64,000 nt of DNA from Bacteroides acidifaciens (GTDB taxonomy: Bacteria; Bacteroidota; Bacteroidia; Bacteroidales; Bacteroidaceae), in the NCBI RefSeq assembly GCF_903181435.1, contig NZ_CAEUHO010000001.1, forward strand, positions 2,480,001-2,544,000. Reading direction: 5' to 3'. The notes below the pieces were generated by a model. It was given only the letters and a program-made list of their open reading frames with translations, did no database searches and was not told the origin of the DNA. Of this stretch, positions 7,670 to 15,994 are shown in pieces (positions within the stretch are counted from its first letter, which is position 1; each line of letters starts with the position of its first letter). A program made the translations under genes and the position numbers.

Positions 7670-8863
7670 ATGGGTAGAGTTCTTATTATTGGTGCAGGCG
7701 GTGTTGGCACTGTCGTTGCGCACAAAGTGGCACAAAATGCCGATGTATTTACAGATATCATGATTGCCAGCCGTACAAAAGAGAAATGCGACAAAATCGT
7801 CGAGGCAATAGGTAATCCCACGATAAAGACAGCTAAAGTCGACGCAGACAATGTGGAAGAACTGGTAGCCTTATTCAACGATTTCAAACCGGAAATGGTG
7901 ATTAACGTCGCTCTTCCCTATCAGGACTTGACTATCATGGAAGCTTGCCTGAAAGCCGGAGTGAACTATCTGGACACCGCCAATTATGAGCCGAAAGATG
8001 AAGCTCACTTTGAATACAGTTGGCAATGGGCTTACCATGACCGTTTCAAAGAAGCCGGTCTGACAGCTATCCTCGGTTGCGGATTCGACCCGGGAGTCAG
8101 TGGTATCTATACAGCTTATGCAGCCAAGCATTATTTTGACGAAATCCAATACCTGGATATTGTAGACTGTAATGCAGGAAATCACCACAAGGCATTCGCA
8201 ACCAACTTCAATCCCGAAATCAATATCCGCGAAATTACGCAGAACGGACGTTATTATGAGGACGGCAAGTGGGTAACCACCGGACCGTTGGAAATCCATA
8301 AAGACCTGACATATCCGAATATCGGACCGCGCGACTCCTATCTTCTTTATCACGAAGAACTGGAATCGTTGGTGAAAAACTTCCCAACTATCAAACGTGC
8401 ACGCTTCTGGATGACTTTCGGACAGGAATATTTAACTCACTTACGTGTTATTCAGAATATCGGCATGGCGCGTATTGATGAAGTTGACTATAACGGAGTG
8501 AAAATTGTACCTCTGCAATTCTTGAAAGCCGTATTGCCTAATCCGCAGGATTTGGGTGAAAATTACGAAGGTGAAACATCAATCGGCTGCCGTATCCGTG
8601 GTCTGAAAGATGGGAAAGAACGTACTTACTATGTTTACAATAACTGTAGCCACCAAGAAGCATACAAGGAAACAGGTATGCAGGGAGTAAGCTACACCAC
8701 CGGAGTTCCGGCAATGATCGGAGCCATGATGTTCTTCAAAGGAGAATGGAAACGTCCGGGGGTAAATAATGTGGAAGAATTCAATCCGGATCCGTTTATG
8801 GAGCAACTGAACAAGCAAGGTCTGCCTTGGCATGAAGTAATCGACCAGGATTTAGAATTGTAA
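7670..8863 (+). CDS. Saccharopine dehydrogenase family; carboxynorspermidine dehydrogenase-like
   Basis: 397 aa. The N-terminus is a Rossmann dinucleotide-binding motif, LIIGAGGVGTVVAHK at residues 5-19, followed by IASRTKEKCDK. The rest, with VINVALPYQDLTIMEACL, YLDTANYEP and LGCGFDPGVSG, matches the carboxynorspermidine/carboxyspermidine dehydrogenase branch rather than lysine-pathway saccharopine dehydrogenases. These reductases condense a diamine with aspartate semialdehyde in the alternative spermidine pathway used by gut Bacteroides. The decarboxylase partner is not in the window. A bcp gene follows 22 bases later, so the genes to recA may be co-transcribed. Confidence 0.88.
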   Translation: MGRVLIIGAGGVGTVVAHKVAQNADVFTDIMIASRTKEKCDKIVEAIGNPTIKTAKVDADNVEELVALFNDFKPEMVINVALPYQDLTIMEACLKAGVNYLDTANYEPKDEAHFEYSWQWAYHDRFKEAGLTAILGCGFDPGVSGIYTAYAAKHYFDEIQYLDIVDCNAGNHHKAFATNFNPEINIREITQNGRYYEDGKWVTTGPLEIHKDLTYPNIGPRDSYLLYHEELESLVKNFPTIKRARFWMTFGQEYLTHLRVIQNIGMARIDEVDYNGVKIVPLQFLKAVLPNPQDLGENYEGETSIGCRIRGLKDGKERTYYVYNNCSHQEAYKETGMQGVSYTTGVPAMIGAMMFFKGEWKRPGVNNVEEFNPDPFMEQLNKQGLPWHEVIDQDLEL

Positions 8864-8885
8864 GACATTCATTAAAAAGAAAGTT

Positions 8886-9341
8886 ATGATTAACGTTGGA
8901 GATAAAGCACCGGAAGTTTTAGGCATCAATGAGAAAGGTGAAGAAATCCGTCTGAGTGCTTACAAAGGAAAAAAGATTGTGTTGTATTTCTATCCGAAAG
9001 ACAGCACATCGGGTTGTACCGCACAAGCGTGCAATCTGCGCGATAACTATTCCGAACTGCGCAAGGCCGGTTACGAAGTAATCGGTGTCAGCGTAGACAA
9101 TGAAAAGTCGCATCAGAAATTTATCGAGAAAAACAACCTTCCTTTCACCCTGATTGCCGATACAGACAAGAAGTTGGTAGAAGAGTTTGGGGTATGGGGA
9201 GAAAAGAAACTGTACGGACGTGCTTACATGGGTACTTTCCGCACTACTTTCCTGATTAATGAAGAGGGAATCGTAGAACGGATTATCACTCCCAAAGAAG
9301 TGAAAACCAAAGAACATGCCTCACAGATTTTAAACCAATAA
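8886..9341 (+). CDS. bcp: Thioredoxin-dependent thiol peroxidase (Bcp/PrxQ)
   Basis: 151 aa, the usual size. AhpC/TSA fold with the peroxidatic Cys in STSGCTAQAC and the resolving Cys five residues later, the classic PrxQ pair. YFYPKD precedes it, and the C-terminus has RTTFLINEEGIVERII. It reduces hydrogen peroxide and organic peroxides in the cytoplasm using thioredoxin. It lies 22 bases after the carboxynorspermidine dehydrogenase-like gene and 23 before recA. Confidence 0.95.
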   Translation: MINVGDKAPEVLGINEKGEEIRLSAYKGKKIVLYFYPKDSTSGCTAQACNLRDNYSELRKAGYEVIGVSVDNEKSHQKFIEKNNLPFTLIADTDKKLVEEFGVWGEKKLYGRAYMGTFRTTFLINEEGIVERIITPKEVKTKEHASQILNQ

Positions 9342-9364
9342 ATCCATTAATTATAGAATAAGGT

Positions 9365-10402
9365 ATGGCAAAAAAAGACGAACTTAATTTTGAAACAGAT
9401 AATAAAATGGCATCAAGCGAAAAACTAAAAGCCTTACAGGCTGCCATGGAAAAGATAGAAAAGAGCTTCGGTAAAGGTTCTATCATGAAAATGGGTGACG
9501 ATAGTGTTGAACAGGTAGAAGTGATCCCGACAGGCTCTATTGCCTTGAACGTGGCACTCGGCGTAGGTGGTTACCCAAGAGGTAGAATAATCGAAATATA
9601 TGGCCCGGAATCTTCCGGTAAAACGACATTGGCCATCCATGCCATTGCCGAAGCACAAAAGGCGGGCGGTATCGCCGCTTTCATTGATGCTGAACATGCT
9701 TTCGACCGTTTCTACGCTTCCAAACTTGGCGTAAACATTGACGATTTGTATATCTCCCAACCTGATAACGGCGAGCAGGCATTGGAAATCGCAGAACAAC
9801 TGATTCGTTCTTCTGCTATCGACATCATCGTTATCGACTCTGTAGCCGCACTGACTCCTAAATCGGAAATCGAAGGCGACATGGGTGACAACAAAGTAGG
9901 TCTTCAAGCACGTTTGATGTCGCAGGCTCTTCGTAAGTTGACAGCTGCTGTCAGCAAGACACGTACTACTTGTATTTTCATCAACCAGTTGCGTGAGAAG
10001 ATCGGTGTAATGTTCGGTAATCCTGAAACAACTACCGGTGGTAATGCACTGAAGTTCTACGCTTCCGTACGTTTGGATATCCGTGGTAGCCAACCGATCA
10101 AAGATGGTGAAGAGATTCTCGGTAAACTGACTAAGGTAAAAGTGGTGAAGAATAAAGTAGCGCCTCCTTTCCGCAGAGCAGAATTCGACATCATGTTTGG
10201 TGAAGGTATCTCCCATTCCGGAGAAATCATCGACTTGGGTGCCGACTTGGGAATCATCAAGAAGAGTGGTTCATGGTATAGCTACAATGACACTAAGTTA
10301 GGACAAGGACGCGATGCAGCAAAACAATGTATCGCTGACAACCCTGAACTTGCTGAGGAACTGGAAGGTCTGATTTTCGAAGCATTGAAGAAAAAAGAAT
10401 AA
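9365..10402 (+). CDS. recA: Recombinase RecA
   Basis: 345 aa, full length. The Walker A motif [10 protein letters not shown] is at about residues 79-88, the catalytic Glu in IDAEHAFD, Walker B in [18 protein letters not shown], and the loop-2 region with [22 protein letters not shown]. The C-terminus is short and charged. It forms filaments on single-stranded DNA for homologous recombination and repair and supports cleavage of LexA-type repressors. It is last in a likely bcp-recA transcript ended by a strong terminator. A second Met at residue 15 is possible, but the first start is kept. Confidence 0.98.
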   Translation: MAKKDELNFETDNKMASSEKLKALQAAMEKIEKSFGKGSIMKMGDDSVEQVEVIPTGSIALNVALGVGGYPRGRIIEIYGPESSGKTTLAIHAIAEAQKAGGIAAFIDAEHAFDRFYASKLGVNIDDLYISQPDNGEQALEIAEQLIRSSAIDIIVIDSVAALTPKSEIEGDMGDNKVGLQARLMSQALRKLTAAVSKTRTTCIFINQLREKIGVMFGNPETTTGGNALKFYASVRLDIRGSQPIKDGEEILGKLTKVKVVKNKVAPPFRRAEFDIMFGEGISHSGEIIDLGADLGIIKKSGSWYSYNDTKLGQGRDAAKQCIADNPELAEELEGLIFEALKKKE

Positions 10403-10441
10403 CAGTCCCTGTCTTTTTAAGACAGAACCATACTCATAAAG

Positions 10442-10481
10442 AAGTGGGAGAATATTCGTGTAATGCGATATTCTCCCACTT
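10442..10481. terminator. Bidirectional terminator between recA and the yeiH-like gene
   Basis: A 14-bp stem, AAGTGGGAGAATAT / ATATTCTCCCACTT, with a 12-base loop. It is followed by TTTCTATATC on the plus strand and lies between two convergent genes, so it can serve both. Confidence 0.85.
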
Positions 10482-10509
10482 TTCTATATCTACTATTTGT
10501 ATTTTCTCT

Positions 10510-11502
10510 TTATACAAAATAAATATAAGCCAACGTACTCAAGCTAATCACTATCCAAAGCAAGACTCCCTGCACCAATGGCTTAATCCCAACTGCCCTT
10601 AACACATCCATAGAAAGAGAAGCACCGATAAAGAACATAGTAATCGTCAAGGTCTTACGGGCTATCCCGTTGATTGCAGCCCCCAACTGTGGTACTCCGT
10701 CAAGCAAATAAGTATTTACTACCATTGCCAATACAAAGAAGAAGATAAACCAGGGAATACTGATTTTCTGTCCTTTGCTCTTAAAGATAAATGAAGTGGC
10801 AAAAGCCATAGGAATTATCCAAAGCGCACGGGTCAGCTTGATAGTGGTAGCCACTTTCAAGGCTTCTTCACCGTACGCAGCACCTGCACCGACAACCGAA
10901 CTTGTATCATGAATGGCAATCGCTGCCCATGTTCCAAATTGATGTTCAGTCATATCCAATGCATGCCCAATCATCGGGAATATAAAGAGGGCGATTGCGT
11001 TCAGGATAAAGATAGTACCCAATGCAACAGACATTTCACTATCTTTCGCCCTCAGCACCGGTCCTACTGCCGCAATGGCACTCCCCCCGCAGATAGCAGT
11101 TCCCGAACTGATAAGATAAGAAGTATTACGGTCTATTTTGAACAACTTACGACCGATAAACCAACCAATCACCAACGTACCAATAACAGATATTACAGTA
11201 AACTCCATGCCTTCCTTACCGGAAGCCAAAGCCGAATGAAGATTCATTCCAAATCCCAGCCCGACAACTGAATATTGTAATAAATACTTGGAGGTTTTCT
11301 TATTAAATTTCGGATGTGCCTGTCCGCAGGTCAATGCAAAAATTAGTCCGAGAAATAAAGCAACCGGTGGAGTCACCCATGCCGACCATGCTTCCAATCC
11401 CGGAATATAATCTAAAAAGAGAAAAAAAGTCAAAGTAGAAAGTAACGCGACGTAAATTGTCTTGTTATTCGTCTGCAACGTTTTTGTAGCTGTTGAAATC
11501 AT
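10510..11502 (-). CDS. YeiH family membrane protein (UPF0324, putative sulfate exporter)
   Basis: 330 aa with about ten hydrophobic helices. Family signatures are SVVGLGFGMN, SSGTAICGGSAIAAVGPV near residues 132-148, and IHDTSSVVGAGAAYG near 197-211. YeiH proteins are inner-membrane proteins annotated as putative sulfate or sulfite exporters, without firm biochemical proof. In enterobacteria yeiH lies beside the LysR gene yeiE. Here a LysR gene exists only 13 kb away, past the Hsp70 cluster. Confidence 0.85.
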   Translation of the reverse strand: MISTATKTLQTNNKTIYVALLSTLTFFLFLDYIPGLEAWSAWVTPPVALFLGLIFALTCGQAHPKFNKKTSKYLLQYSVVGLGFGMNLHSALASGKEGMEFTVISVIGTLVIGWFIGRKLFKIDRNTSYLISSGTAICGGSAIAAVGPVLRAKDSEMSVALGTIFILNAIALFIFPMIGHALDMTEHQFGTWAAIAIHDTSSVVGAGAAYGEEALKVATTIKLTRALWIIPMAFATSFIFKSKGQKISIPWFIFFFVLAMVVNTYLLDGVPQLGAAINGIARKTLTITMFFIGASLSMDVLRAVGIKPLVQGVLLWIVISLSTLAYIYFV

Positions 11503-11532
11503 ATAATTTTATCTTTAATTGTTTTCGGGGTG

Positions 11533-11540
11533 CAAAGGTA
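11533..11540 (-). promoter_or_regulatory. Bacteroides -7 box for the yeiH-like gene
   Basis: TACCTTTG on the minus strand, 31 bases before the start codon. Confidence 0.6.
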
Positions 11541-11621
11541 CGGGAAACAATCAAGACACACTAATAGTTTCTAATTATGTATTATAACTTTTAGTTATAG
11601 ATAATCTACTTCAGACTATTA

Positions 11622-11996
11622 TCATACAGTTACAATATCCTTTCCGAAAGGAGACAACGCCAGTGAAGCCAGTTTAAAATGCTGTAAACCAAATGGAATT
11701 CCAATAATAGTTATACACAAAATCGCCCCAAAGACCAAATGTGACAAACAAATCCAAATGCCACCCACAAATATCCATATCACATTCATCAGTATATAAA
11801 GACAACCGCCGGAACGGCTTCCGCTTCTCACTTCCTTGCCGAAAGGCCACAAAGCAAGTCCTGCCAACTTTAGCGTTTGCATCCCAAAAGGAATGCCGAT
11901 GATGGTAATCATCATCAATATGCTTGAAATAAGGTATTCTACTGCTGTAAAAATACCACCAAACAACAGCCATAATAAATTCATCAAACAGCCCAT
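11622..11996 (-). CDS. YccF domain membrane protein
   Basis: 124 aa made of two YccF repeats. Each has a hydrophobic stretch followed by a conserved turn: ITIIGIPFGMQTLKLAGLAL with WPFGKEV in the first, ITIIGIPFGLQHFKLASLAL with SPFGKDI in the second. It is an inner-membrane protein of unknown function. It follows the DUF1810 gene by 15 bases, so the two are probably one transcript. Confidence 0.9.
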   Translation of the reverse strand: MGCLMNLLWLLFGGIFTAVEYLISSILMMITIIGIPFGMQTLKLAGLALWPFGKEVRSGSRSGGCLYILMNVIWIFVGGIWICLSHLVFGAILCITIIGIPFGLQHFKLASLALSPFGKDIVTV

Positions 11997-12011
11997 AACA
12001 GTAATATTTAA

Positions 12012-12431
12012 TTATTTATCCAACATTCTTTTTGTCATCTCATCCGTTTTACCCTGATAATATAGGTCTATCACCTGCTGAAACAAATCATTCGGAGCAA
12101 CTTCATTGAAAAGCGTCATGCACGAAAGTACCTTCATCGCATCCAACGAACCGAAAACTTCCTCGGCCGTCTTACTTTTCAATTGCAAAAAAGCAGATGT
12201 AACTTCACGCAGCCTTTCACCCAAAACCGGATGAGCCAGATATGCTTCAGCCTCTTCCTTGCCACTGATTCCATAATACTGTGAATTATAGCTCATTCCC
12301 AACCCTTTCAGTTGAGGAAATATATACCAAATCCAATGAGAATACTTTCGCCCGTTTTTTACTTCTGTGAGGGCACGTTCATAGTCGCCTTGCTGGGCAT
12401 CAAGAAACCGTTGTAAGTTGTAATTTTCCAT
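12012..12431 (-). CDS. DUF1810 family protein
   Basis: 139 aa from the ATG at 12431. DUF1810 features are NLQRFLDAQQGDYERALTEV at the N-terminus, then HWIWYIFPQLKGLG and a C-terminal FGSLDAMKVLSCMTLF. The family is calpastatin-like in some annotations, but its function is unknown. A longer reading starting at TTG 12467 is rejected because its first codon lies inside the -7 promoter box (12465-12472). Confidence 0.85.
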   Translation of the reverse strand: MENYNLQRFLDAQQGDYERALTEVKNGRKYSHWIWYIFPQLKGLGMSYNSQYYGISGKEEAEAYLAHPVLGERLREVTSAFLQLKSKTAEEVFGSLDAMKVLSCMTLFNEVAPNDLFQQVIDLYYQGKTDEMTKRMLDK

Positions 12432-12464
12432 ATCCGTCAAGTTCTTGTCTTTGATGATAGATAG

Positions 12465-12494
12465 CAAAGATAAAAAAGAAATATGAGAATCAAA
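12465..12494 (-). promoter_or_regulatory. Bacteroides promoter (-33/-7) for DUF1810-YccF
   Basis: TATCTTTG at 12465-12472 and TTTG at 12491-12494 on the minus strand, 18 bases apart. It fixes the DUF1810 start at 12431. Confidence 0.7.
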
Positions 12495-12540
12495 GGCTTT
12501 TAAACAATATTCACTGCGGGCATACTTGGTATTGTAATAC

Positions 12541-12638
12541 AGATTCTATATCACTATCAAAATGATGCACCCATACAACTTTTATAATAACCAATATTAT
12601 ATGGTACTTATTTGCTGCAAAACCTATAAAAACTATGG
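12541..12638 (-). pseudogene. Degenerate duplicate of the small membrane-anchor coding segment
   Basis: Bases 12541-12601 match 13825-13885 at about 54 of 61 positions. Translated on the minus strand they give VIIKVVWVHHFDSDIES, close to FVVIKVAWVRHFDSDIES of the anchor segment at 13744-13941. Similarity ends after that, and in-frame stops flank it. It is a relic left by a local duplication at the downstream edge of the Hsp70 cluster. The rest of 12472-12755 holds nothing coding that I can support. Confidence 0.5.
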
Positions 12639-12755
12639 ATTTATTGCACGAATGATAAATTTATTTGTACTTTTGTATAATCGTAACCACTGTTACGGTA
12701 ATGAACATTACGATAACACTTATAGATATGAGATTTTTTATATGAATATGGGAAA

Positions 12756-13751
12756 TTACTTACTAACAGTCATTGAGAAATTAACCGTAGTCCTCATAGC
12801 TAACATAATCGCTTCTCCTACCAATGCCACATTTGCTAACAAATAATGCCTATCTTCATTCCACACACATGTGCTACCTGCTATTTCGGCAGTTTTCAGA
12901 ATTTTCTTTCGTGTGACGGAGTCTCCAAAATAAGTTGCACTTCCTACAGCAAAAGCAGTTCCAGACGGACTTAAGCCAAACAAAATAGGTCCAGCATCTA
13001 TATCAAACTCCAATATAGGAGAATAGTTGTGATACTCCTTCAATCCGAATACCAGTGATTCTTTTATGAAATACTTTTTTAACAATTCATACTGAGACTC
13101 CGCAAATTTATCATTTATAAGTGCCAAATAATAACAATTAAGAGCCGAATAAGCCCCTTTGACATCCATATTCTCTATGATTCCTGTCAGTTCTGACAGA
13201 CACGACACCAACAATCCGGTATTTTTATCAAGCCATTCCGTTTGAGCTTTATGAATCCACTGATTCACTATTGCTGAATATTTCCCATTATAATACTTCG
13301 AATATTCCGACAATGCCACTATCGCAACAAGCATATCCGGAACATATATGTATTCTCCCGGATATGTCGGACAATTCAAAATATCACTTGCTTTTATTCT
13401 ACGACTCATCGTTTTACACAATGAATGATATAACTCGTCATATTTACCATCACCACCAATCTTTTTATAATTACCAATCATCCAAGCAAGATGACTCAAA
13501 TAAGAAATATGACTATTATCACCATCTAAATTCTCCAAAGGGTCTTCTCCCCATCTTAACGTATCATACCATCTGATTTCAGGCGAAAGCACTATCGAAA
13601 TAAGACTATCAATTTGTACAATGACTCCCTCTTTCGTTTCAGAATAAAGCAACGAGATATTAGAGAGTGATTTGGCTAACATAGAACATGAATACAAAGC
13701 CCACTCTCCTTGGAATTGATCGCCAATAGCCGTTGGCATTTCATTAATCAA
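12756..13751 (-). CDS. Uncharacterised helical-repeat protein, C-terminal part of a frameshifted gene
   Basis: 331 codons from a TTG at 13751 (first ATG at 13739). The sequence is rich in amphipathic helices with aromatic and Gly-rich turns (RWGEDPLEN, PTYPGEYIYVPD, FDIDAGPILFGLSPSGTAF), which suggests an (alpha/alpha) barrel such as the six-hairpin or linalool-dehydratase-like folds; this is low-confidence. The frame upstream continues the membrane-anchored ORF ending at 13744 if one base is added to the A6 run (13772-13777). So this is probably the body of one anchored protein of about 395 residues. Last gene of the Hsp70 cluster. Confidence 0.65.
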   Translation of the reverse strand: MINEMPTAIGDQFQGEWALYSCSMLAKSLSNISLLYSETKEGVIVQIDSLISIVLSPEIRWYDTLRWGEDPLENLDGDNSHISYLSHLAWMIGNYKKIGGDGKYDELYHSLCKTMSRRIKASDILNCPTYPGEYIYVPDMLVAIVALSEYSKYYNGKYSAIVNQWIHKAQTEWLDKNTGLLVSCLSELTGIIENMDVKGAYSALNCYYLALINDKFAESQYELLKKYFIKESLVFGLKEYHNYSPILEFDIDAGPILFGLSPSGTAFAVGSATYFGDSVTRKKILKTAEIAGSTCVWNEDRHYLLANVALVGEAIMLAMRTTVNFSMTVSK

Positions 13752-13941
13752 TGTTTGTGATTCTGTTACTATTTTTTACTAAATAGTTACATCTTTGAAG
13801 AATATCAGTTTTCTCCTTGTCAAAAGATTCTATATCGCTATCAAAATGACGCACCCATGCTACCTTTATAACAACAAATATTATAAACAAGATGCATATA
13901 TAGATAAAACAACCCGTATTGCTAAATATACGTTTCTTCAT
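13744..13941 (-). CDS. Membrane-anchor N-terminal part of the frameshifted last gene
   Basis: 65 codons. Residues 11-29 form one transmembrane helix (CFIYICILFIIFVVIKVAW), followed by a charged linker. The frame runs through a run of six A and stops 8 bases into the next reading frame. With a seventh A the reading becomes NYLVKKIVTESQTLINEMP and joins the 331-codon ORF. Its start overlaps the stop of the 222-aa gene by 4 bases, consistent with a coupled operon. The shift may be a real mutation, a switch, or a sequencing error. Confidence 0.6.
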   Translation of the reverse strand: MKKRIFSNTGCFIYICILFIIFVVIKVAWVRHFDSDIESFDKEKTDILQRCNYLVKNSNRITNID

Positions 13942-14606
13942 CTCTCCGAATTACTAAAACCTTTAATCCTAATCCGTTCTTTCTCCTCTTTTTTGTCCTG
14001 GATGTCATTCAAAGCAGAAAAACGTCCTTTCACCTCTTGGTGAACTTCAAAAAAACTATTTAATATTGCAGTGAAAAGTTCCTCCTTATTCGGAGTATTT
14101 TTAGTAAAAATCAGTTGATATCTACTATGTACTCCCAACTTATTTTCATTTTCACTAATAGAATACAAAGTAACAGGCATTGCATTCATATTTGTCTGAT
14201 TAATAGCCTCCTTCAAATTGTCCAACAAAGGATCATCCAAATCCAAAGTTCCCCACCAAGTATCATAAAATGTGATTGTTGTTTCCGCTTCAACTACCAC
14301 ACAAAACTCTTCCCCTTGATACTTAAAATACATGTTTCCGGTTTCTTTATCTATCTCCGGCTGACAACCTAAATTTTTTAATGTACTAATAGTAACTTTT
14401 CTTATTTCCATATAAGGATAACTTTTAAAGATTTTTTTTGCTAAATAACAAAACAATTCAACACCCCCAAAAAACAAAACTGCATACGCAAAACTAAATG
14501 ACCATTCCCCTATACATCTCACTATCAAATAGCATACAACTACAAGAAGATAGCAACTATATTTCAATACAGAAAAATGTTTTTCCTGAACTTTATCCTC
14601 TCCCAC
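13938..14606 (-). CDS. Two-helix membrane protein with YbjN-like soluble domain
   Basis: 222 aa. Two transmembrane helices at about residues 14-32 and 36-56 are followed by a soluble domain. It begins STLKNLGCQPEID, then FKYQGEEFCVVVE, YDTWWGTLDLDD, EAINQTNMN and LFTAILNSFFEVH. This order of strands and helices resembles YbjN / type III secretion chaperone-like domains, which bind partner proteins. That assignment is by pattern only. It belongs to the Hsp70 cluster, 29 bases after the 184-aa gene. Confidence 0.65.
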   Translation of the reverse strand: MGEDKVQEKHFSVLKYSCYLLVVVCYLIVRCIGEWSFSFAYAVLFFGGVELFCYLAKKIFKSYPYMEIRKVTISTLKNLGCQPEIDKETGNMYFKYQGEEFCVVVEAETTITFYDTWWGTLDLDDPLLDNLKEAINQTNMNAMPVTLYSISENENKLGVHSRYQLIFTKNTPNKEELFTAILNSFFEVHQEVKGRFSALNDIQDKKEEKERIRIKGFSNSER

Positions 14607-14635
14607 TTTAAAATCAAATTAACATTTACAACCAC

Positions 14636-15190
14636 TTATAAAAATATTTGTCCCAAAGACAAAGCTGCAAGACCACGCAAGAATCCTCTTTCATAAGAAA
14701 GAAGCATACCGTTCATATAAGGTAATCCCGCTTTAAAATCTTGCTCCATTTTAGTCAATTCGTCCATGTGTTGCATCAATGTTTCTTTTTGTGTTTCCAA
14801 TAGTTTTACAACATCTACTAATCCAGCATTAGAACGAGAACTTATATGAAACTGAATAGTTCGTAAATTATCAGTATACCGGAGTCTCACTTGCCTAAAT
14901 TTAACTTCCAAAGTACTCTTTATCATTTGCATATTCATACCCTTATAAGACATATCAGGATTCGACATTGCGTCTTCATAACCCTTTGTTTCATAGTCCT
15001 CCTTCAAGAATTTGTAAATCAAATCAATAGGCATTCCTGTTCCATAACGAATAATCAACGCATTACCATCGTCATTCGACGTTTTTTTTACAAGATTATC
15101 TGGCTGCATATCAACAGCTTGTTCTTGTTCATTCTGCAATACTTCAATTGTAGCAGATTCTTTATTTTTAAATAAATTCCAAAATCCCAT
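14636..15190 (-). CDS. Uncharacterised protein of the Hsp70 cluster (184 aa)
   Basis: No family is recognised. The N-terminus (GFWNLFKNK) is an amphipathic, basic segment that could touch the membrane. The middle has a mixed alpha/beta stretch (NALIIRYGTGMPIDLIYKFL), then a predicted helical region with a coiled-coil character (VVKLLETQKETLMQHMDELTKMEQ) and a hydrophobic C-terminus. It is codirectional with its neighbours at short spacing, so it is probably part of the same operon. Confidence 0.65.
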   Translation of the reverse strand: MGFWNLFKNKESATIEVLQNEQEQAVDMQPDNLVKKTSNDDGNALIIRYGTGMPIDLIYKFLKEDYETKGYEDAMSNPDMSYKGMNMQMIKSTLEVKFRQVRLRYTDNLRTIQFHISSRSNAGLVDVVKLLETQKETLMQHMDELTKMEQDFKAGLPYMNGMLLSYERGFLRGLAALSLGQIFL

Positions 15191-15234
15191 TGTTTATTTC
15201 ATTAATATAATTCAAACATAAGTAGATTGTTATT

Positions 15235-15501
15235 TCATTTTTCATCGTCTTTTCCTTCCAAAGGTTCTTTAAAACCACGATAAACCCAAACTGTTATTAT
15301 ATAAACAATCAATTCTATAAAAATAGTAAAAAAGAAAGTGTTAACCTTTTCGGGGTATTCATTAACTGTATATACTACAATAAGACAATTTATAACTACC
15401 AAAAGTCGATTAATACCTTTTGGAAAAGGGAACCAATAAATGCTATATTTAATCACTTCTTTGTTGATTTGTTTCTTCAAAATTTCATCTATTTTTTCCA
15501 T
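15235..15501 (-). CDS. Small two-helix membrane protein
   Basis: 88 aa. Two hydrophobic helices at about residues 31-46 (LLVVINCLIVVYTV) and 54-73 (FFFTIFIELIVYIITVWVY), a charged N-terminus (EKIDEILKKQINKE) and an acidic or basic tail. No family recognised. It lies 21 bases downstream of the TerB-like gene and 44 upstream of the 184-aa gene, within the Hsp70 cluster. Confidence 0.65.
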   Translation of the reverse strand: MEKIDEILKKQINKEVIKYSIYWFPFPKGINRLLVVINCLIVVYTVNEYPEKVNTFFFTIFIELIVYIITVWVYRGFKEPLEGKDDEK

Positions 15502-15522
15502 ATTATATCTATAAACTATACA

Positions 15523-15984
15523 TCAACGTAATGAAATACTATTAAATTTCACATCGTTCCACACAAAATCTTCTATAACATTAATATCAGGTAAAAGATA
15601 ATCTTCCTTATTGGGATACTTCGCTAAGATCTGTTCATCTGAGACAGATAATCGAGAACGAATTTTCTTGAAATATTTCACTTCGGAATATTCAATTCGG
15701 TCATCAGCTTCAATCGTATCAATAGCCAATCCTATAATATTAAGTTGTTCCTCTATAGATAACTCCACATTAGATAATTCGTTTAAGTATTCCTTTAGAA
15801 AAAGAGCACCATTTTTGTTTATCTCTGACACATAACTATTTAGCAATTCTTCCATGTTTAGTCCTTCAAACATAGATGTCTCTATAGCCTTTTTTTTCAC
15901 CATATCAATTTCCTGCAATGCAATATTTCCATCACAAGACATACAACAGAAAATTGTTTTTAAATATAATCCTTGTTTAGTCAT
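15523..15984 (-). CDS. TerB-like domain protein
   Basis: 153 aa, all-helical. The N-terminal LKTIFCCMSCDGNIALQEID and the later IGLAIDTIEADDRIEYSEVKYF are the paired acidic helix-turn motifs of TerB/DjlA-N-like domains, which bind divalent metal through such Asp/Glu turns. TerB-like domains are often found with kinases, AAA+ ATPases and J-domain proteins at membranes in stress systems. It starts 10 bases after the kinase/AAA+ gene, so it is probably translated together with it. Function here is inferred. Confidence 0.7.
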   Translation of the reverse strand: MTKQGLYLKTIFCCMSCDGNIALQEIDMVKKKAIETSMFEGLNMEELLNSYVSEINKNGALFLKEYLNELSNVELSIEEQLNIIGLAIDTIEADDRIEYSEVKYFKKIRSRLSVSDEQILAKYPNKEDYLLPDINVIEDFVWNDVKFNSISLR

Positions 15985-15994
15985 AATACATATT

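Noticed and set aside
9434..10216. 260-codon reading frame opposite recA
   Set aside because: Shadow of recA codon bias; no independent support.
12432..12467. Longer DUF1810 start (TTG at 12467)
   Set aside because: The codon lies inside the -7 box TATCTTTG, so it cannot be translated from that promoter; the family start fits ATG 12431.
12562..12846. 94-codon plus-strand reading frame at the cluster edge
   Set aside because: It overlaps the degenerate anchor duplicate and the end of the 331-codon gene; composition is low complexity (Tyr/Asn rich) without a family.
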